The notes: generated from the letters alone by a model not told the origin. 64,000 bases of DNA from Methylobacterium sp. Leaf125 (GCF_001423085.1 NZ_LMNU01000045.1:124001-188000), one strand, 5' to 3'. Positions 1 to 8,829 are shown, counted from the stretch's first letter. Translations and numbers: made by a program.

Positions 1-453
1 GCCGGCGGCGCGCAGGCGCGCCGCCGCGGTGGCATCCTGCGCCGGCTGCGCTCCCGCGAGGGCGGCCGAACCGCCGGTGGTCGGCAATTCGGCGGTGTCG
101 TAATTATCCTTCAGCAGCAGGGGCACGCAGCCGAGGGGCTTGGCCGCGCCCCCTGCCCGGTCCGCGTCGTAGGCCTCGGCCTGCGCCAGGGCCTGCGGGT
201 TCAGCGCCCGGATCGCCGCGAGCTTCGGGCCGGCCTGATCGTAGGCGGCGATGCGGTCCAGATAGCCCTGGACCAGACCGCGGCAGGTGATGCGCCCGGA
301 GGCGAGGGCCTCGCGGACCCCGGCGATCGTCGCGTCCTCGACCCGGAAGGGGGCCGGAGCCGGCGCCTGTGCCGCGACGGGGTCGGCCTGGACAAGGACG
401 GCGCCGGCGAGAGCGACGAGGCAGGCGGATCTGGCGAGGGCGATCGGGGGCAT
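1..453 (-). CDS. Amidase signature family protein, N-terminal part (runs off the window)
   Basis: The reverse-strand frame stays open to the left edge and gives the first 151 residues. Residues 1-29 look like a Sec signal peptide ending in VAAQA, so the enzyme is probably exported. The segment LLLKDNYDT holds the amidase-family catalytic lysine (K115) of the Ser-cisSer-Lys triad, followed by TTGGSAAL; the serine part lies beyond the window. Amidases of this family hydrolyse carboxamides, and the substrate cannot be told. The ATG at 453 fits the signal peptide; an overlapping ATG at 458 is in another frame. The gene is divergent from the reductase at 595. The family is clear and the specificity unknown. 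Confidence 0.82.
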   Translation of the reverse strand, partial: MPPIALARSACLVALAGAVLVQADPVAAQAPAPAPFRVEDATIAGVREALASGRITCRGLVQGYLDRIAAYDQAGPKLAAIRALNPQALAQAEAYDADRAGGAAKPLGCVPLLLKDNYDTAELPTTGGSAALAGAQPAQDATAAARLRAAG

Positions 454-594
454 GGCATTCCGGTGCTGATCGAGACGGCCCGCGATCAGGCAGGCTTCGG
501 ACCGCGATGGTCAAGCCGCTGCGTTGACGCCGGGCCGATCGCGGGTGATCCCGTCGCCGGACGATGCGCGCCGGCCCCGAGGAGATCCGAATTC

Positions 595-1533
595 ATGCCC
601 TCCCCCCTTCTTCTCGTCACCAGCCTTCCGGCCGCGGAAGAGGCAGCCTGGCGCGAGGCCCTGGGCGCAGCCATGCCGGGAGAGCGAATCGCGTCCGTCT
701 CCGACGGTGCCCCGGTGGGCGCGGCGGAGATCGCCATCGTGGCGAACCCGCCGCTGGGGTCCCTCGCGGGCCTGCCGAACCTGCGCTGGATCCAGAGCCT
801 CTGGGCCGGCGTCGACCGTCTCGTCCTCGACGACACGCTGCCCGACGTGCCCGTGCGGCGACTCATCGACCCGACCCTGGCGCGCGCCATGGCGGAGGCG
901 GTGGCGGCGGCGGTCCTGCACCTGCACCGCGACTTCCCGCTCTATGCCGCGCAGCAGCGCGCGGGGACGTGGCGCCAGCACCCGGTCCGCCCGGCCGGTG
1001 AGCGCCGCGTGACGATCCTCGGCCTCGGCGAGATGGGACGAGCCGCGGCCGACCTCCTGCGCGCCCTCGGCTTTCCCGTCCGGGGCTGGAGCCGGTCCGG
1101 CACCGCGCACGGGACGATTCCGGTCGCGAGCGGCCCGGACGGTTTCGCGCAGAGCCTCGCGACGGCCGACATCCTGGTCAACCTCCTGCCCCTGACCCCC
1201 GACACCCGCGGCATCCTGAAGACCGACGCGTTCCGCCAGCTGCCGCCGGGCGCCGCCCTGGTCAATTTCGGGCGCGGCGCGCACGTCGTCGAGGACGATC
1301 TGCTCGCGGCCCTGGCGACGGGCGCCCTCGGCCACGCGATCCTCGACGTGTTCCCGGAGGAGCCCCTGCCGCCGGATCACCGCCTCTGGACCCATCCGGC
1401 GATCACGATCCTGCCCCACGTCGCGGCTCCGACGCAGATGGCCTCGGCCGCCGCGCTCGTCGCCGAGGCGGTGGCGGAGTTTCGCCGCACGGGCCGTGCG
1501 CCGGCGGGGATCGACCGGACGCGCGGCTACTGA
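595..1533 (+). CDS. D-2-hydroxyacid dehydrogenase, GhrA-like glyoxylate/hydroxypyruvate reductase
   Basis: A 312-residue protein of the usual GhrA length. It has the dinucleotide motif GLGEMG around residue 142, the NFGRGAHVV segment, and the late LPHVAAPTQ segment with the catalytic histidine. GhrA-type enzymes reduce glyoxylate and hydroxypyruvate with NAD(P)H in the cytoplasm; in a methylotroph this would touch the serine cycle and C2 metabolism. The frame is open further upstream, but the ATG at 595 has a GAGGAG ribosome-binding site and begins the family's N-terminus. Its exact substrate is inferred from family only. No operon partner follows. Confidence 0.85.
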   Translation: MPSPLLLVTSLPAAEEAAWREALGAAMPGERIASVSDGAPVGAAEIAIVANPPLGSLAGLPNLRWIQSLWAGVDRLVLDDTLPDVPVRRLIDPTLARAMAEAVAAAVLHLHRDFPLYAAQQRAGTWRQHPVRPAGERRVTILGLGEMGRAAADLLRALGFPVRGWSRSGTAHGTIPVASGPDGFAQSLATADILVNLLPLTPDTRGILKTDAFRQLPPGAALVNFGRGAHVVEDDLLAALATGALGHAILDVFPEEPLPPDHRLWTHPAITILPHVAAPTQMASAAALVAEAVAEFRRTGRAPAGIDRTRGY

Positions 1534-1729
1534 CAGGCTGCGCATCCCGGTCAGGCGCATCAGCCGCGGACTCGCCCGGAAACCGGGGGCCCGCAGCCCC
1601 GCGACAGGGCCGCGCCGCGGGGCGGGACGCTGACATGCTTCGTCACAGGGGCGGCACGGGCGAGACAAACGGCTTGGCTATCTCCTGCTTCGAAGCGGCC
1701 CACGCCGTTTCGACCTTGGAGACAGACCG

Positions 1730-1978
1730 ATGAAGACCACGATGTTCGCCCTCCTCACCGCCGGCCTGCTCGCGGCGGCCCCGGCCCTCGCCGTCGACGG
1801 ACACGGCAACGCGTCGAACCCCGAGCAGGTGAAGCCGAACCTCGGCTCCGTCTCCGGCGGACCGAACCACAGCGACGATCCCCGGGTGCGGGAGGCGCAG
1901 GAGAAGGGTCCCGACGGCAAGCCGCTGCATTCCGACACGGACGGCCATGCCCACGGCCACAGCCAGGACAAAAAGTAG
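1730..1978 (+). CDS. Small exported histidine-rich protein, unknown function
   Basis: An 82-residue protein with a clear Sec signal peptide (residues 1-21, ending PALA). The mature part is hydrophilic and rich in Asn, Gly, Asp and His; its end, GHAHGHSQDKK, could bind metal, which is only a suggestion. The start has a GGAGAC ribosome-binding site 6 bases upstream. Such small secreted proteins are common in Methylobacterium. No domain is recognised. It is followed by a strong hairpin and a convergent MFS gene. Confidence 0.7.
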   Translation: MKTTMFALLTAGLLAAAPALAVDGHGNASNPEQVKPNLGSVSGGPNHSDDPRVREAQEKGPDGKPLHSDTDGHAHGHSQDKK

Positions 1979-2000
1979 TCCCGTCGGCCCGGCCGGCCCT

Positions 2001-2037
2001 AGGGTCTGTCAGGCTCATCCTGAGCCAGACAGACCCT
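2001..2037. terminator. Hairpin between convergent genes
   Basis: A 10-bp stem (AGGGTCTGTC/GACAGACCCT), an A-A mismatch, a further 6-bp stem (GGCTCA/TGAGCC) and a TCC loop. It lies between the ends of the small secreted gene and the reverse-strand MFS gene. It could end transcription from both sides, though the following T-run is weak. Confidence 0.55.
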
Positions 2038-2099
2038 CAGTTCCGGTCTTGGCGTTTGTCTCTTCGGGATCACCGGTTCCGACCGATCCCTGAGAAGCT

Positions 2100-3434
2100 C
2101 TAGGACACCCCCGCCGCTTCCCGCAGGCCGACCCGCCTGCGGGCGGCGCGCCCGAGGGCGACCACCATGACGCTGCCGGAGGCCGTGAGGAACACCAGGG
2201 GCAGCAGCGCCAGGGGGAAGCTCCCGGTCGCGTCCTTGATGACGCCGAGGAGCCAGGTCGCGCTGCCGGTGCCGAGGTGGGACAGGGTGTTGATCGCCGC
2301 GATCCCGGCCCCGGCGGTGCCGGCCGAGAGCCACTCGGTGGCCAGTGCCCAGAACGGGCCCTTGATGGCGTAGTTGCCCATCAGGACGAGGCTGAGCAGC
2401 ACCAGCGTCACCGTCAGCGAATTCGTCAGCGAGGTGGCGAGCAGGCAGGCGGCGGTGACGGCGAGCGGCAGCGCCGTGCTCCAGACCCGCTCCCCCGACC
2501 GGTCGGCCCGCAGGCCCCACAGGATCATGAACACCGAGGCGATGCCGAACGGGATCATGTTGAGGAAGCCCGTCTCGAGGTTCGACAGGCCGAACGACTT
2601 GAGGATCTGCGGCATCCACAGGGACAGGGCGTTGCTGGTGGCCGAGCTGCCGGAATAGATCAGTGCCAGGGCCCAGACGTACTTGTTCGACAGCACCTTC
2701 CACAGGGGCAGGTGGTCGGCTACGGGGCTCGCGCCGCCGCCGCGGTCGGCGGCGAGGCGGTCGGTGAGCCAGGCCCGCTCCCGGGGCGTCAGCCAGGCGG
2801 CGTCGGCCGGACGGCTCGGCAGCAGCGCCAGGGCGGCGAGGCCGAGGAGCACGGCCGGGATCGCCTCCATGAGGAACAGCCACTGCCAGCCCCGCAGGCC
2901 GGCGATGCCGTCCATCTGCAGCAGGGCGGCGGAGAGCGGCGAACCGAGGAAGCTCGAGAGCGGGATCGCCACCATGAAGGTGGCGACGATCCGGGCGCGG
3001 TAGGCCTTGGGGAACCAGTAGGTCAGGTACAGGATGACGCCCGGGAAGAACCCGGCCTCCGCCGCGCCGAGGAGGAAGCGACCGAGATAGAACGTCCAGG
3101 GACCGGTCACGAAGGCCATCGCCGCCCCGACGAGGCCCCAGGTCACCATGATGCGGGCGATCCAGACCCGGGCGCCGAAGCGCTCCATGGCGATGTTGCT
3201 CGGCACCTCGAACAGCACGTAGGCGAGGAAGAACAGCCCGCCGCCGATGCCGAACATGGCCTGGCTCAGGCCGACATCCTTGTTCATGGTCAAGGCGGCG
3301 AAGCCGGCATTGACCCGGTCGATATAGGCGATGAAGTAGCAGAGGATCAGGAACGGCACGAGCCGGAGCCCGACCTTGCGCATGACCACCGCCTCGTCGG
3401 GCGGGGAGTCGGGCCGTACGGGGATGGCGTTCAT
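2100..3434 (-). CDS. MFS transporter, anion:cation symporter (ACS) family type
   Basis: A 444-residue membrane protein with about 12 hydrophobic segments. The start, RLVPFLILCYFIAYIDRVN, and the later FFLAYVLFEVPSN are the typical ACS-family signature (tartrate, hexuronate, phthalate and 4-hydroxyphenylacetate permeases). These proteins import organic anions with protons; the substrate here is unknown. It is divergent from a solute-binding protein at 3512 and near other putative catabolic genes. The ATG at 3434 is the first in frame with the family N-terminus. Confidence 0.85.
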   Translation of the reverse strand: MNAIPVRPDSPPDEAVVMRKVGLRLVPFLILCYFIAYIDRVNAGFAALTMNKDVGLSQAMFGIGGGLFFLAYVLFEVPSNIAMERFGARVWIARIMVTWGLVGAAMAFVTGPWTFYLGRFLLGAAEAGFFPGVILYLTYWFPKAYRARIVATFMVAIPLSSFLGSPLSAALLQMDGIAGLRGWQWLFLMEAIPAVLLGLAALALLPSRPADAAWLTPRERAWLTDRLAADRGGGASPVADHLPLWKVLSNKYVWALALIYSGSSATSNALSLWMPQILKSFGLSNLETGFLNMIPFGIASVFMILWGLRADRSGERVWSTALPLAVTAACLLATSLTNSLTVTLVLLSLVLMGNYAIKGPFWALATEWLSAGTAGAGIAAINTLSHLGTGSATWLLGVIKDATGSFPLALLPLVFLTASGSVMVVALGRAARRRVGLREAAGVS

Positions 3435-3511
3435 CGTGGTGGCTCCGGGACAATCGGGGATCGGGTGGCCGGGGCGGATGCGCCGGCCCGGCGCCCCGCT
3501 GCGAGGGCCGA

Positions 3512-4369
3512 ATGGACGGATGCGTGAAGACGGCCTTGCGGGATCGGCGCGGGCGGCGGCGGGCGACCCTCGCCGCCTTGAACCTCGCCGCCCTCGCGTT
3601 CTTCCTGTCGCCCCTGAAGGACACCGCCATGGCCCTCGACCCGACCTCCGCCCTGCCTGCCGCGATCGCCCCCACCGGGACGCTGCGGGCGGCGATCAAC
3701 TACGGGAACCCGGTGCTGGCGCAGCGGGGCAGCGACGGCCAGCCGGCCGGCGTCTCGGCGGAGCTCGCCCGTGAACTCGGTCGCCGGCTCGGCCTGCCGG
3801 TGGCGTTCGAGACCTTCGACACGGCGGGCGCCGTCGTGGCGGCCCTCGGCGGCGCGCGAAGCTGGGACGTCGCCTTCCTGGCGATCGACCCGGAGCGGGG
3901 GCAGAGCATCGCGTTCAGCCCGCCCTACGTCATCATCGAGGGCGCCTACCTCGTCCGGGACGAGTCGCCTCTCACCGACAATGCCGAGGTCGACCGGCCG
4001 GGCATCCGCATCGCGGTCGGCCGCAACACGGCCTACGACCTCTATCTCGGGCGCCACCTCACGGCGGCCGAGCGCGTCTATGCGCCGACCTCGGCCGCGG
4101 CGCTGACCCTGTTCCTGCGCGACAGGCCCGAGGTCCTGGCCTCGGTGCGCCAGCCGCTGGAGACCTACGTGCGCGACCATGCCGGCCTGCGCATCCTGCC
4201 CGGCCGCTTCATGGTGATCGAGCAGGCCGTGGCGAGCCCGAAGGCGCGTCCCGGCGTCGCCGCGGCCCTGCGCGATTTCATCGAGGCCCAGAAGGCCTCG
4301 GGCTTCGTGGCCAGGGCCCTGGCGGCGAGCGGGCAGGCCGACGCGGTCGTCGCCCCGCCGGCGCCCTGA
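3512..4369 (+). CDS. Periplasmic solute-binding protein, family 3 (amino-acid type)
   Basis: A 285-residue protein. Residues 1-40 form an N-terminal signal with several arginines and a hydrophobic stretch. The rest follows the family 3 fold (GTLRAAINYGNP, WDVAFLAIDPER, IAFSPPYVIIEGAYLV). Such proteins deliver amino acids or small organic acids to ABC importers, or act as sensory domains. No permease or ATPase gene adjoins, so it is an orphan. The start is uncertain: a later ATG at 3629-3631 would remove the leader. It is divergent from the MFS gene, with a 77-bp shared promoter gap. Confidence 0.78.
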   Translation: MDGCVKTALRDRRGRRRATLAALNLAALAFFLSPLKDTAMALDPTSALPAAIAPTGTLRAAINYGNPVLAQRGSDGQPAGVSAELARELGRRLGLPVAFETFDTAGAVVAALGGARSWDVAFLAIDPERGQSIAFSPPYVIIEGAYLVRDESPLTDNAEVDRPGIRIAVGRNTAYDLYLGRHLTAAERVYAPTSAAALTLFLRDRPEVLASVRQPLETYVRDHAGLRILPGRFMVIEQAVASPKARPGVAAALRDFIEAQKASGFVARALAASGQADAVVAPPAP

Positions 4370-4383
4370 CCGGCGCGCATCCC

Positions 4384-5307
4384 TCACGTCGGGACCCGCC
4401 CGGCCGGCAGTCCGAACAGGGCGCGCGGCGTCTCCTGCAGGACGATGCGGCGCTCGGCCGGGTCGGGCAGCCAGCCGTCGAGCTGGGCCCGGACCCGGTC
4501 GTAGGAGGCGACCCCTTCGAACTGGGTGTGCGGCCAGTCGCTGCCCCAGACCAGGCGCTTCAGGCCGAGACCGTCCTTCAGCAGGGGCAGCGCCGCCCGG
4601 GCGATCCGTTCGCCGGTCTCGCCCGGCCCGTTGCGGTAGCTCCCCGACAGCTTGGCCCAGACCCGGCCCGTTCGCCCCGCCGAGAGGAGGTGCCGGAAGC
4701 CCGGATCGTCGATGCCGAGGGCGGGATCGGGCTTGCCGAAATGGTCGGCCACCACCCGCACGCCGCTGTCGAGGAGGGGCGGCAGCAGGCTCGGCCAGCG
4801 CCGCGCCTCGGCCTGGACCTCGACCTGCCAGCCGAGATCGGCCACGCTCCGCAGGAGCCGCTGCCAGGACGGCGCCGCGAAATCCGGGTCGGCGACACCG
4901 ATCAGGTTGAGGCGGATGCCGACGATGCCCTGGGCGGCGAAGGCCTTCAGGGTCTCGGGCGGTCCGTCGGGGCGGACCACCGCGATGCCGCGCAGGCGCT
5001 GCGGCGCGCGGGCCAGGGCGTCGAGCAGGCCGCGATTGTCGTCGCCGTAGAAGCTCGGCTGGACCAGGACCGCCTGGGCGATGCCGTGCGCGTCGAGCAC
5101 CGCGAGGTAATCCTCGGGGGTGGCGTCGTAGCCGGGCGCGTAGCGGCGGGTATCGGCCAGGGGCCAGTCGCGCCGGAAGACATGGGCGTGGGTGTCGACC
5201 GCCTGCAGGGTCTCGGGCCCATCCTGCGCCGCACCCCGCCGCGCCAGCACCGATCCGCCCACCATGGACAAGGCTCCCGTCTGAAAGAGGCGTCGCGTCA
5301 GGGTCAT
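4384..5307 (-). CDS. Exported amidohydrolase_2 family TIM-barrel hydrolase (LigI-like)
   Basis: A 307-residue protein. After a leader carrying TRRLFQTG, which resembles a twin-arginine signal, comes the metal-dependent hydrolase start DTHAHVF, then VVADHFGKPDP and the late VWGSDWPHTQ. These mark the amidohydrolase_2 family that includes 2-pyrone-4,6-dicarboxylate lactonase and other lactonases. A Tat leader is unusual for that group and suggests periplasmic action. The ATG overlaps the stop of the upstream MFS gene by 4 bases (ATGA), so the two are co-translated. The frame is open far upstream only because of high GC. The substrate is unknown. Confidence 0.83.
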   Translation of the reverse strand: MTLTRRLFQTGALSMVGGSVLARRGAAQDGPETLQAVDTHAHVFRRDWPLADTRRYAPGYDATPEDYLAVLDAHGIAQAVLVQPSFYGDDNRGLLDALARAPQRLRGIAVVRPDGPPETLKAFAAQGIVGIRLNLIGVADPDFAAPSWQRLLRSVADLGWQVEVQAEARRWPSLLPPLLDSGVRVVADHFGKPDPALGIDDPGFRHLLSAGRTGRVWAKLSGSYRNGPGETGERIARAALPLLKDGLGLKRLVWGSDWPHTQFEGVASYDRVRAQLDGWLPDPAERRIVLQETPRALFGLPAGRVPT

Positions 5308-6614
5308 GGCGTGGCCTTCTGCGGCAGGCGCCGGCCGGCGGCCCCGGGGAGCGCGACGGCGCGCGGGGCGGCGGTCTCGCCGAGGTCCTTGGCGCGGGTC
5401 TCGGGCAGCATCAGCACCGCCAGGACCACGAGGCCGTAGCCGACGGCCGCATCGATCCCGATGGCGGCGCCGAGGCTCATGCGCTCGCTGAGATGGCCCA
5501 CGAGGACGGGGAAGCCCGCCGAGACGATCCGGCCGGCATTGTAGCAGAAGCCCACACCGGTCCCCCGCAGGCCGCCGGGATAGAGCTCGGAGAACAGCGC
5601 CCCGAGCGAGGCCGGAATTCCGGCAGCGCAGAAGCCGAGGGGAAAGCCGAGGAGCAGGGTCGCGGTGTCGCCGAAGGGCAGGAACACGTAGGCCAGCACC
5701 ACCACCACGCAGGCGGCGGCGAAGAGCCCCACGGTCAGGCGCCGGCCGATCCGGTCGAGCAACGCGGCGGCCGCGAGGCAGCCGCAGAAGAACGCCACGA
5801 TGATGACCGCGAGGTAGCCGCCGGTGCCGAGCACGGACAGGCCGCGCTCGGTGCGCAGGTAGGTCGGCAGCCAGCTCGTCACCGCGTAGTAGCTGCCATG
5901 GGCCCCGGTGCCGAGGAGGAGCCCGACCAGGGTGACGCGCAGGTGCTCCGGCGCGAAGATCGACAGGGCGGTCGTCAGGACGGAGGGGCGCGGACCTGCG
6001 CCGTGCGACGGCGCCGCCGGCACGACCCCGGGCTCGGGTACGTTCCGGCGCACCCAGACCACCAAGAGCGCCGGGGCGAGGCCGACGGCGAAGACCGCGC
6101 GCCAGGCGATGTCCGGCGGGAGCAGCGCCGCGGCCAGGGTGAACACGCCGACCGAGGCGCCCCAGCCCACGGCCCAGGCGCTCTGCACGCTGGCGAGCGC
6201 CTTGCCGCGATGCTGCGGCCGGATCGCCTCGCTCATCAGGGCGACGCCGGCGGCCCATTCGCCGCCGAAGCCGAGGCCCTGCAACGCCTTGAGTACGAGC
6301 AGCTGGGTGTAGTCCTGCGCGAGGGCCGAGAGGCCGGTGGCGACGGCGAACCACAGGATCATCGCCTGGAGGGCCCGGACCCGGCCGATGCGGTCCGAGA
6401 TCGCCCCGCCGATCCAGCCGCCCAGCGCCGAGGCCACCAGGGTGACGCTGGTGATCAGCCCGGCCTCGGCCTTGCTGATCTGCCACAGGCCGAGGAGCGT
6501 CGGCACGACCAGCGAGAAGAGCTGGACGTCGAGGGCATCGAGGGCCCAGCCGCCGAAGCAGGCCCAGAACGTCTTGCGCTCCGTCGGCGTGCCGGAGCGG
6601 TACCAGTCCAACAT
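5304..6614 (-). CDS. MFS transporter, aromatic-acid:H+ symporter-like
   Basis: A 436-residue protein with 12 likely membrane segments. The early GWALDALDVQLFSLVVPTLL and the loop GGAISDRIGRVRA match the MFS group of aromatic-acid/sialic-acid type carriers. An AGGA ribosome-binding site lies 9 bases before the ATG. It is the first gene of a two-gene unit with the amidohydrolase, which suggests that it imports that enzyme's substrate or product. It lies just downstream of the HutC-type regulator on the same strand. Confidence 0.84.
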   Translation of the reverse strand: MLDWYRSGTPTERKTFWACFGGWALDALDVQLFSLVVPTLLGLWQISKAEAGLITSVTLVASALGGWIGGAISDRIGRVRALQAMILWFAVATGLSALAQDYTQLLVLKALQGLGFGGEWAAGVALMSEAIRPQHRGKALASVQSAWAVGWGASVGVFTLAAALLPPDIAWRAVFAVGLAPALLVVWVRRNVPEPGVVPAAPSHGAGPRPSVLTTALSIFAPEHLRVTLVGLLLGTGAHGSYYAVTSWLPTYLRTERGLSVLGTGGYLAVIIVAFFCGCLAAAALLDRIGRRLTVGLFAAACVVVVLAYVFLPFGDTATLLLGFPLGFCAAGIPASLGALFSELYPGGLRGTGVGFCYNAGRIVSAGFPVLVGHLSERMSLGAAIGIDAAVGYGLVVLAVLMLPETRAKDLGETAAPRAVALPGAAGRRLPQKATP

Positions 6615-6674
6615 GGCGGCGTTTCCTCATGCGCTCCGCTCTTCGAGGCGGGTTGCCGGGACGATGGTCGGGCG

Positions 6675-7409
6675 TCAGCGGATCTCGACGCGGTAGCGGA
6701 AGCGCTCGGCGGCGCCGTGGGAGCGGCGCCACTCGATCGGGTGCCGGTCGTAGCCCCGGGCGATGCGCTCGATCACCATGACGGGGGCGCCGGCCGGGAG
6801 GCCGAGGCGGGCGGCGAGTGCGGGCGAGGCGCCGGAGGCGGTCAGGGTCTCGTCGGCCATGGCCACGACCTCGCCGCACAGGCGCTCGTAGAGCGGGTAG
6901 AGCAGGTCGCCGAAAGCGTCCGGGGCGAGGTCTTCCAGGGGCGCGAACCGGTCCAGCGCCAGCCAGATCTCCTCGGCCAGCAGCGGCGTCGCCCCGTCGA
7001 GGCGCAGGCGCTCCAGGCGGAGGGCCAGCGCGCCGGGGGGCAGGCCGAGGGCTTCCGCCGCCTCGGTCGGGCACGGCGCCCGGCTGCGCGAGAGGATGCG
7101 GGCCTGGGGTACCGCCTGGCGCCCATCGCCATCCGTGAGGCGGAAGAAGCGGAACAGGGAGCGGTCGAGGGAGGGGCGGCGCACGAAGGTACCGCGGCCC
7201 TGGACCCGGTCGAGGATGCCCTCGGCCACGAGAAGGTCGATGGCCTTGCGCACGGTCCCGACAGCGATGCCGGCCTCCCGCGACAGCTCCGCCTCCGTCG
7301 GGATCGCGTCGCCGGCCCGCCAGGAGCCGTCGACGATGCGGGCCACGATGACGTCGCGCAGCTGTTGGTAGCGCGACAACCGCGGATCTGCGTCAGCCAG
7401 CAGTGACAT
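6675..7409 (-). CDS. GntR-family transcriptional regulator, HutC subfamily
   Basis: A 244-residue protein. The N-terminal winged helix (residues about 12-77) has the helix-turn-helix ELSREAGIAVGTVRKAIDLL and the wing GRGTFV. A UTRA-type ligand domain (about 90-240) ends with PIEWRRSHG, typical of HutC members. It probably represses the MFS-amidohydrolase unit downstream and perhaps the divergent FAH gene. A perfect palindrome (7420-7435) sits 11 bp before its start, which fits autoregulation. An AGAGGA ribosome-binding site precedes the ATG. The effector is unknown. Confidence 0.88.
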   Translation of the reverse strand: MSLLADADPRLSRYQQLRDVIVARIVDGSWRAGDAIPTEAELSREAGIAVGTVRKAIDLLVAEGILDRVQGRGTFVRRPSLDRSLFRFFRLTDGDGRQAVPQARILSRSRAPCPTEAAEALGLPPGALALRLERLRLDGATPLLAEEIWLALDRFAPLEDLAPDAFGDLLYPLYERLCGEVVAMADETLTASGASPALAARLGLPAGAPVMVIERIARGYDRHPIEWRRSHGAAERFRYRVEIR

Positions 7410-7419
7410 GCAGTCCTCT

Positions 7420-7435
7420 ATTCATCTATATGAAT
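7420..7435. promoter_or_regulatory. Putative operator of the HutC-type regulator
   Basis: A perfect inverted repeat, ATTCAT-CTAT-ATGAAT, lies in the A+T-rich gap between the divergent gntR and FAH genes, 11 bp upstream of the gntR start. HutC-type proteins usually bind such short A/T-centred palindromes, so it is the natural candidate for the cognate site. Confidence 0.55.
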
Positions 7436-7592
7436 TATGAAGCATGCACCGCCGCTAGCTGTCAACCACCCTGCACGATCGCGCCGGGTGCCGTCCGCTC
7501 GGATCGATCCCTGTCGCGGGACGCGCGGGGCTGCGGCGCGTTGGAAGGGACGCGCGACAGCGCGATCACGGCTCACCACGAGGCATCGGCTC

Positions 7593-8414
7593 ATGACCAC
7601 GAACAGACGCAACGCCCTCAGGGTCGCGGCAGCGGCCGCCGCCGGAAGCGCTCTCCTGTCCGGCCGGGCACCGGCCGAGGAAGCCGAGCCGGCCTCGGGC
7701 GGCGCCACGCCCCGGCCGCTGTTCGCCCTGCCCCAGGTGACGATCCCCATCGTCGGCAGCGCCGAGGTGTTCCCGGTGCGGCGGATCTACTGCATCGGGC
7801 GCAACTACGCCGCACATGCCCGCGAGATGGGGTCGGACCCGACGCGCGAGCCGCCGTTCTTCTTCCAGAAGCCCACGGACGCGATCCAGGTCGTGCCCGT
7901 CGGTCGGGTCGCCGACCATCCCTACCCGTCCCTAACCCGGAACTACCACCACGAGCTCGAGCTGGTCGCCGCCCTCAGGTCGGGAGGCCGCAACATTCCG
8001 AAGGAGGCCGCCCTCGACCACGTCCACGCCTACGCGATCGGCCTCGACATGACCCGGCGCGACCTGCAACGCGGCATGGGCGACCAGAAGAAGCCGTGGG
8101 AGATCGGCAAGAGCTTCGACCACGCCGCGCCGATCGGCCCCCTGCATCCGGTCTCGGCCATCGGTCATCCGGAGCGCGGCGCGATCCGCCTCAGCGTCAA
8201 CGGCAAAGTCCGCCAGGACGCCGACCTGTCGCAGATGATCTGGTCGGTGGCCGAGCAGATCGCCAACCTGTCCGAGGCCTTCGAGCTGAAGGCCGGCGAC
8301 CTGATCTACTCGGGCACGCCGGAGAATGTCGGGCCGGTGGTGCCGGGCGACGTGCTCCTCGGACAGATCGCCGGCCTGCCGGACCTGTCGATCCGCATCA
8401 CCGACCGGGCCTGA
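7593..8414 (+). CDS. Fumarylacetoacetate hydrolase (FAH) family protein with Tat-like leader
   Basis: A 273-residue protein. The FAH fold is shown by IYCIGRNYAAHAREMG, FFFQKPTDAI, HHELELVAAL (metal-binding acidic residues) and IYSGTPENVGPV. The ATG at 7593 gives a leader NRRNALRVAAAAAAGSALL with twin arginines and an Ala-rich core, so export by Tat is likely. An earlier in-frame start at 7437 would add 52 residues unlike the family. FAH-family enzymes cleave or hydrate beta-keto acids in aromatic breakdown and are normally cytoplasmic. It is divergent from the HutC-type regulator and probably controlled by it. Confidence 0.85.
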   Translation: MTTNRRNALRVAAAAAAGSALLSGRAPAEEAEPASGGATPRPLFALPQVTIPIVGSAEVFPVRRIYCIGRNYAAHAREMGSDPTREPPFFFQKPTDAIQVVPVGRVADHPYPSLTRNYHHELELVAALRSGGRNIPKEAALDHVHAYAIGLDMTRRDLQRGMGDQKKPWEIGKSFDHAAPIGPLHPVSAIGHPERGAIRLSVNGKVRQDADLSQMIWSVAEQIANLSEAFELKAGDLIYSGTPENVGPVVPGDVLLGQIAGLPDLSIRITDRA

Positions 8415-8439
8415 CGGCCTGTCGTTGCCGCGATGACGA

Positions 8440-8467
8440 CGCGGCGCGGCTGAATGGCCGCGCCGCG
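8440..8467 (+). terminator. GC-rich hairpin after the FAH gene
   Basis: An 11-bp perfect stem (CGCGGCGCGGC with its complement) around a 6-base loop, 25 bases after the stop. Only a short GTTG follows, so it is a weak intrinsic terminator or a 3'-end stabiliser. Confidence 0.45.
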
Positions 8468-8505
8468 CGTTGATGCTCCGACACTCGCGACTTGGAGCCG
8501 CAGCG

Positions 8506-8829
8506 ATGACAGAATCCCACACCTCTTCCACAGCCGATTGGGCCGAGATCGTCGCCCGGGGCTACGCCGACGAGGCGGCCCCGCCGCTGACGCCCGAGCT
8601 GCTGGACACGGTGCGGAACGCGTTGCGCGGGGCCGGCCTCGACCGTCCGCAGGCGGACTCCCTCGATGCGGCCGCCGTGGCGCGGGTGAACGAGGCCCTG
8701 GACGCGTTCGAGCTCGAGATCAACGCCGTGGTCGGCCCCCGCCTCGCCGCACTGCCGGCCGGGGCTCCGCCATCCTTCGTTCAGCGCTCGGAAGCCGGAC
8801 GGCCGCTGCGTGCGTTCGGCGGCCAGTGA
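8506..8829 (+). CDS. Hypothetical small protein upstream of fdh1
   Basis: A 107-residue acidic helical protein (STADWAEIVARGYADEAAPP; LDAFELEINAVVGPRLAAL). The ATG at 8506 has a GGAG ribosome-binding site 8 bases upstream; an in-frame ATG at 8470 is less likely. No known domain is recognised. It sits 110 bp before fdh1B on the same strand, but a promoter and operator lie between, so it is probably a separate unit. Confidence 0.55.
   Translation: MTESHTSSTADWAEIVARGYADEAAPPLTPELLDTVRNALRGAGLDRPQADSLDAAAVARVNEALDAFELEINAVVGPRLAALPAGAPPSFVQRSEAGRPLRAFGGQ

Noticed and set aside
2277..3527. A long forward frame rich in His/Gln/Asp/Arg opposite the MFS gene
   Set aside because: Antisense artefact; no start signal and no domain.
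4384..7074. An apparent 896-residue protein
   Set aside because: Only the last 307 codons are a protein. The upstream part is the antisense-like alternate frame of the MFS and regulator genes. The real start is at 5307.
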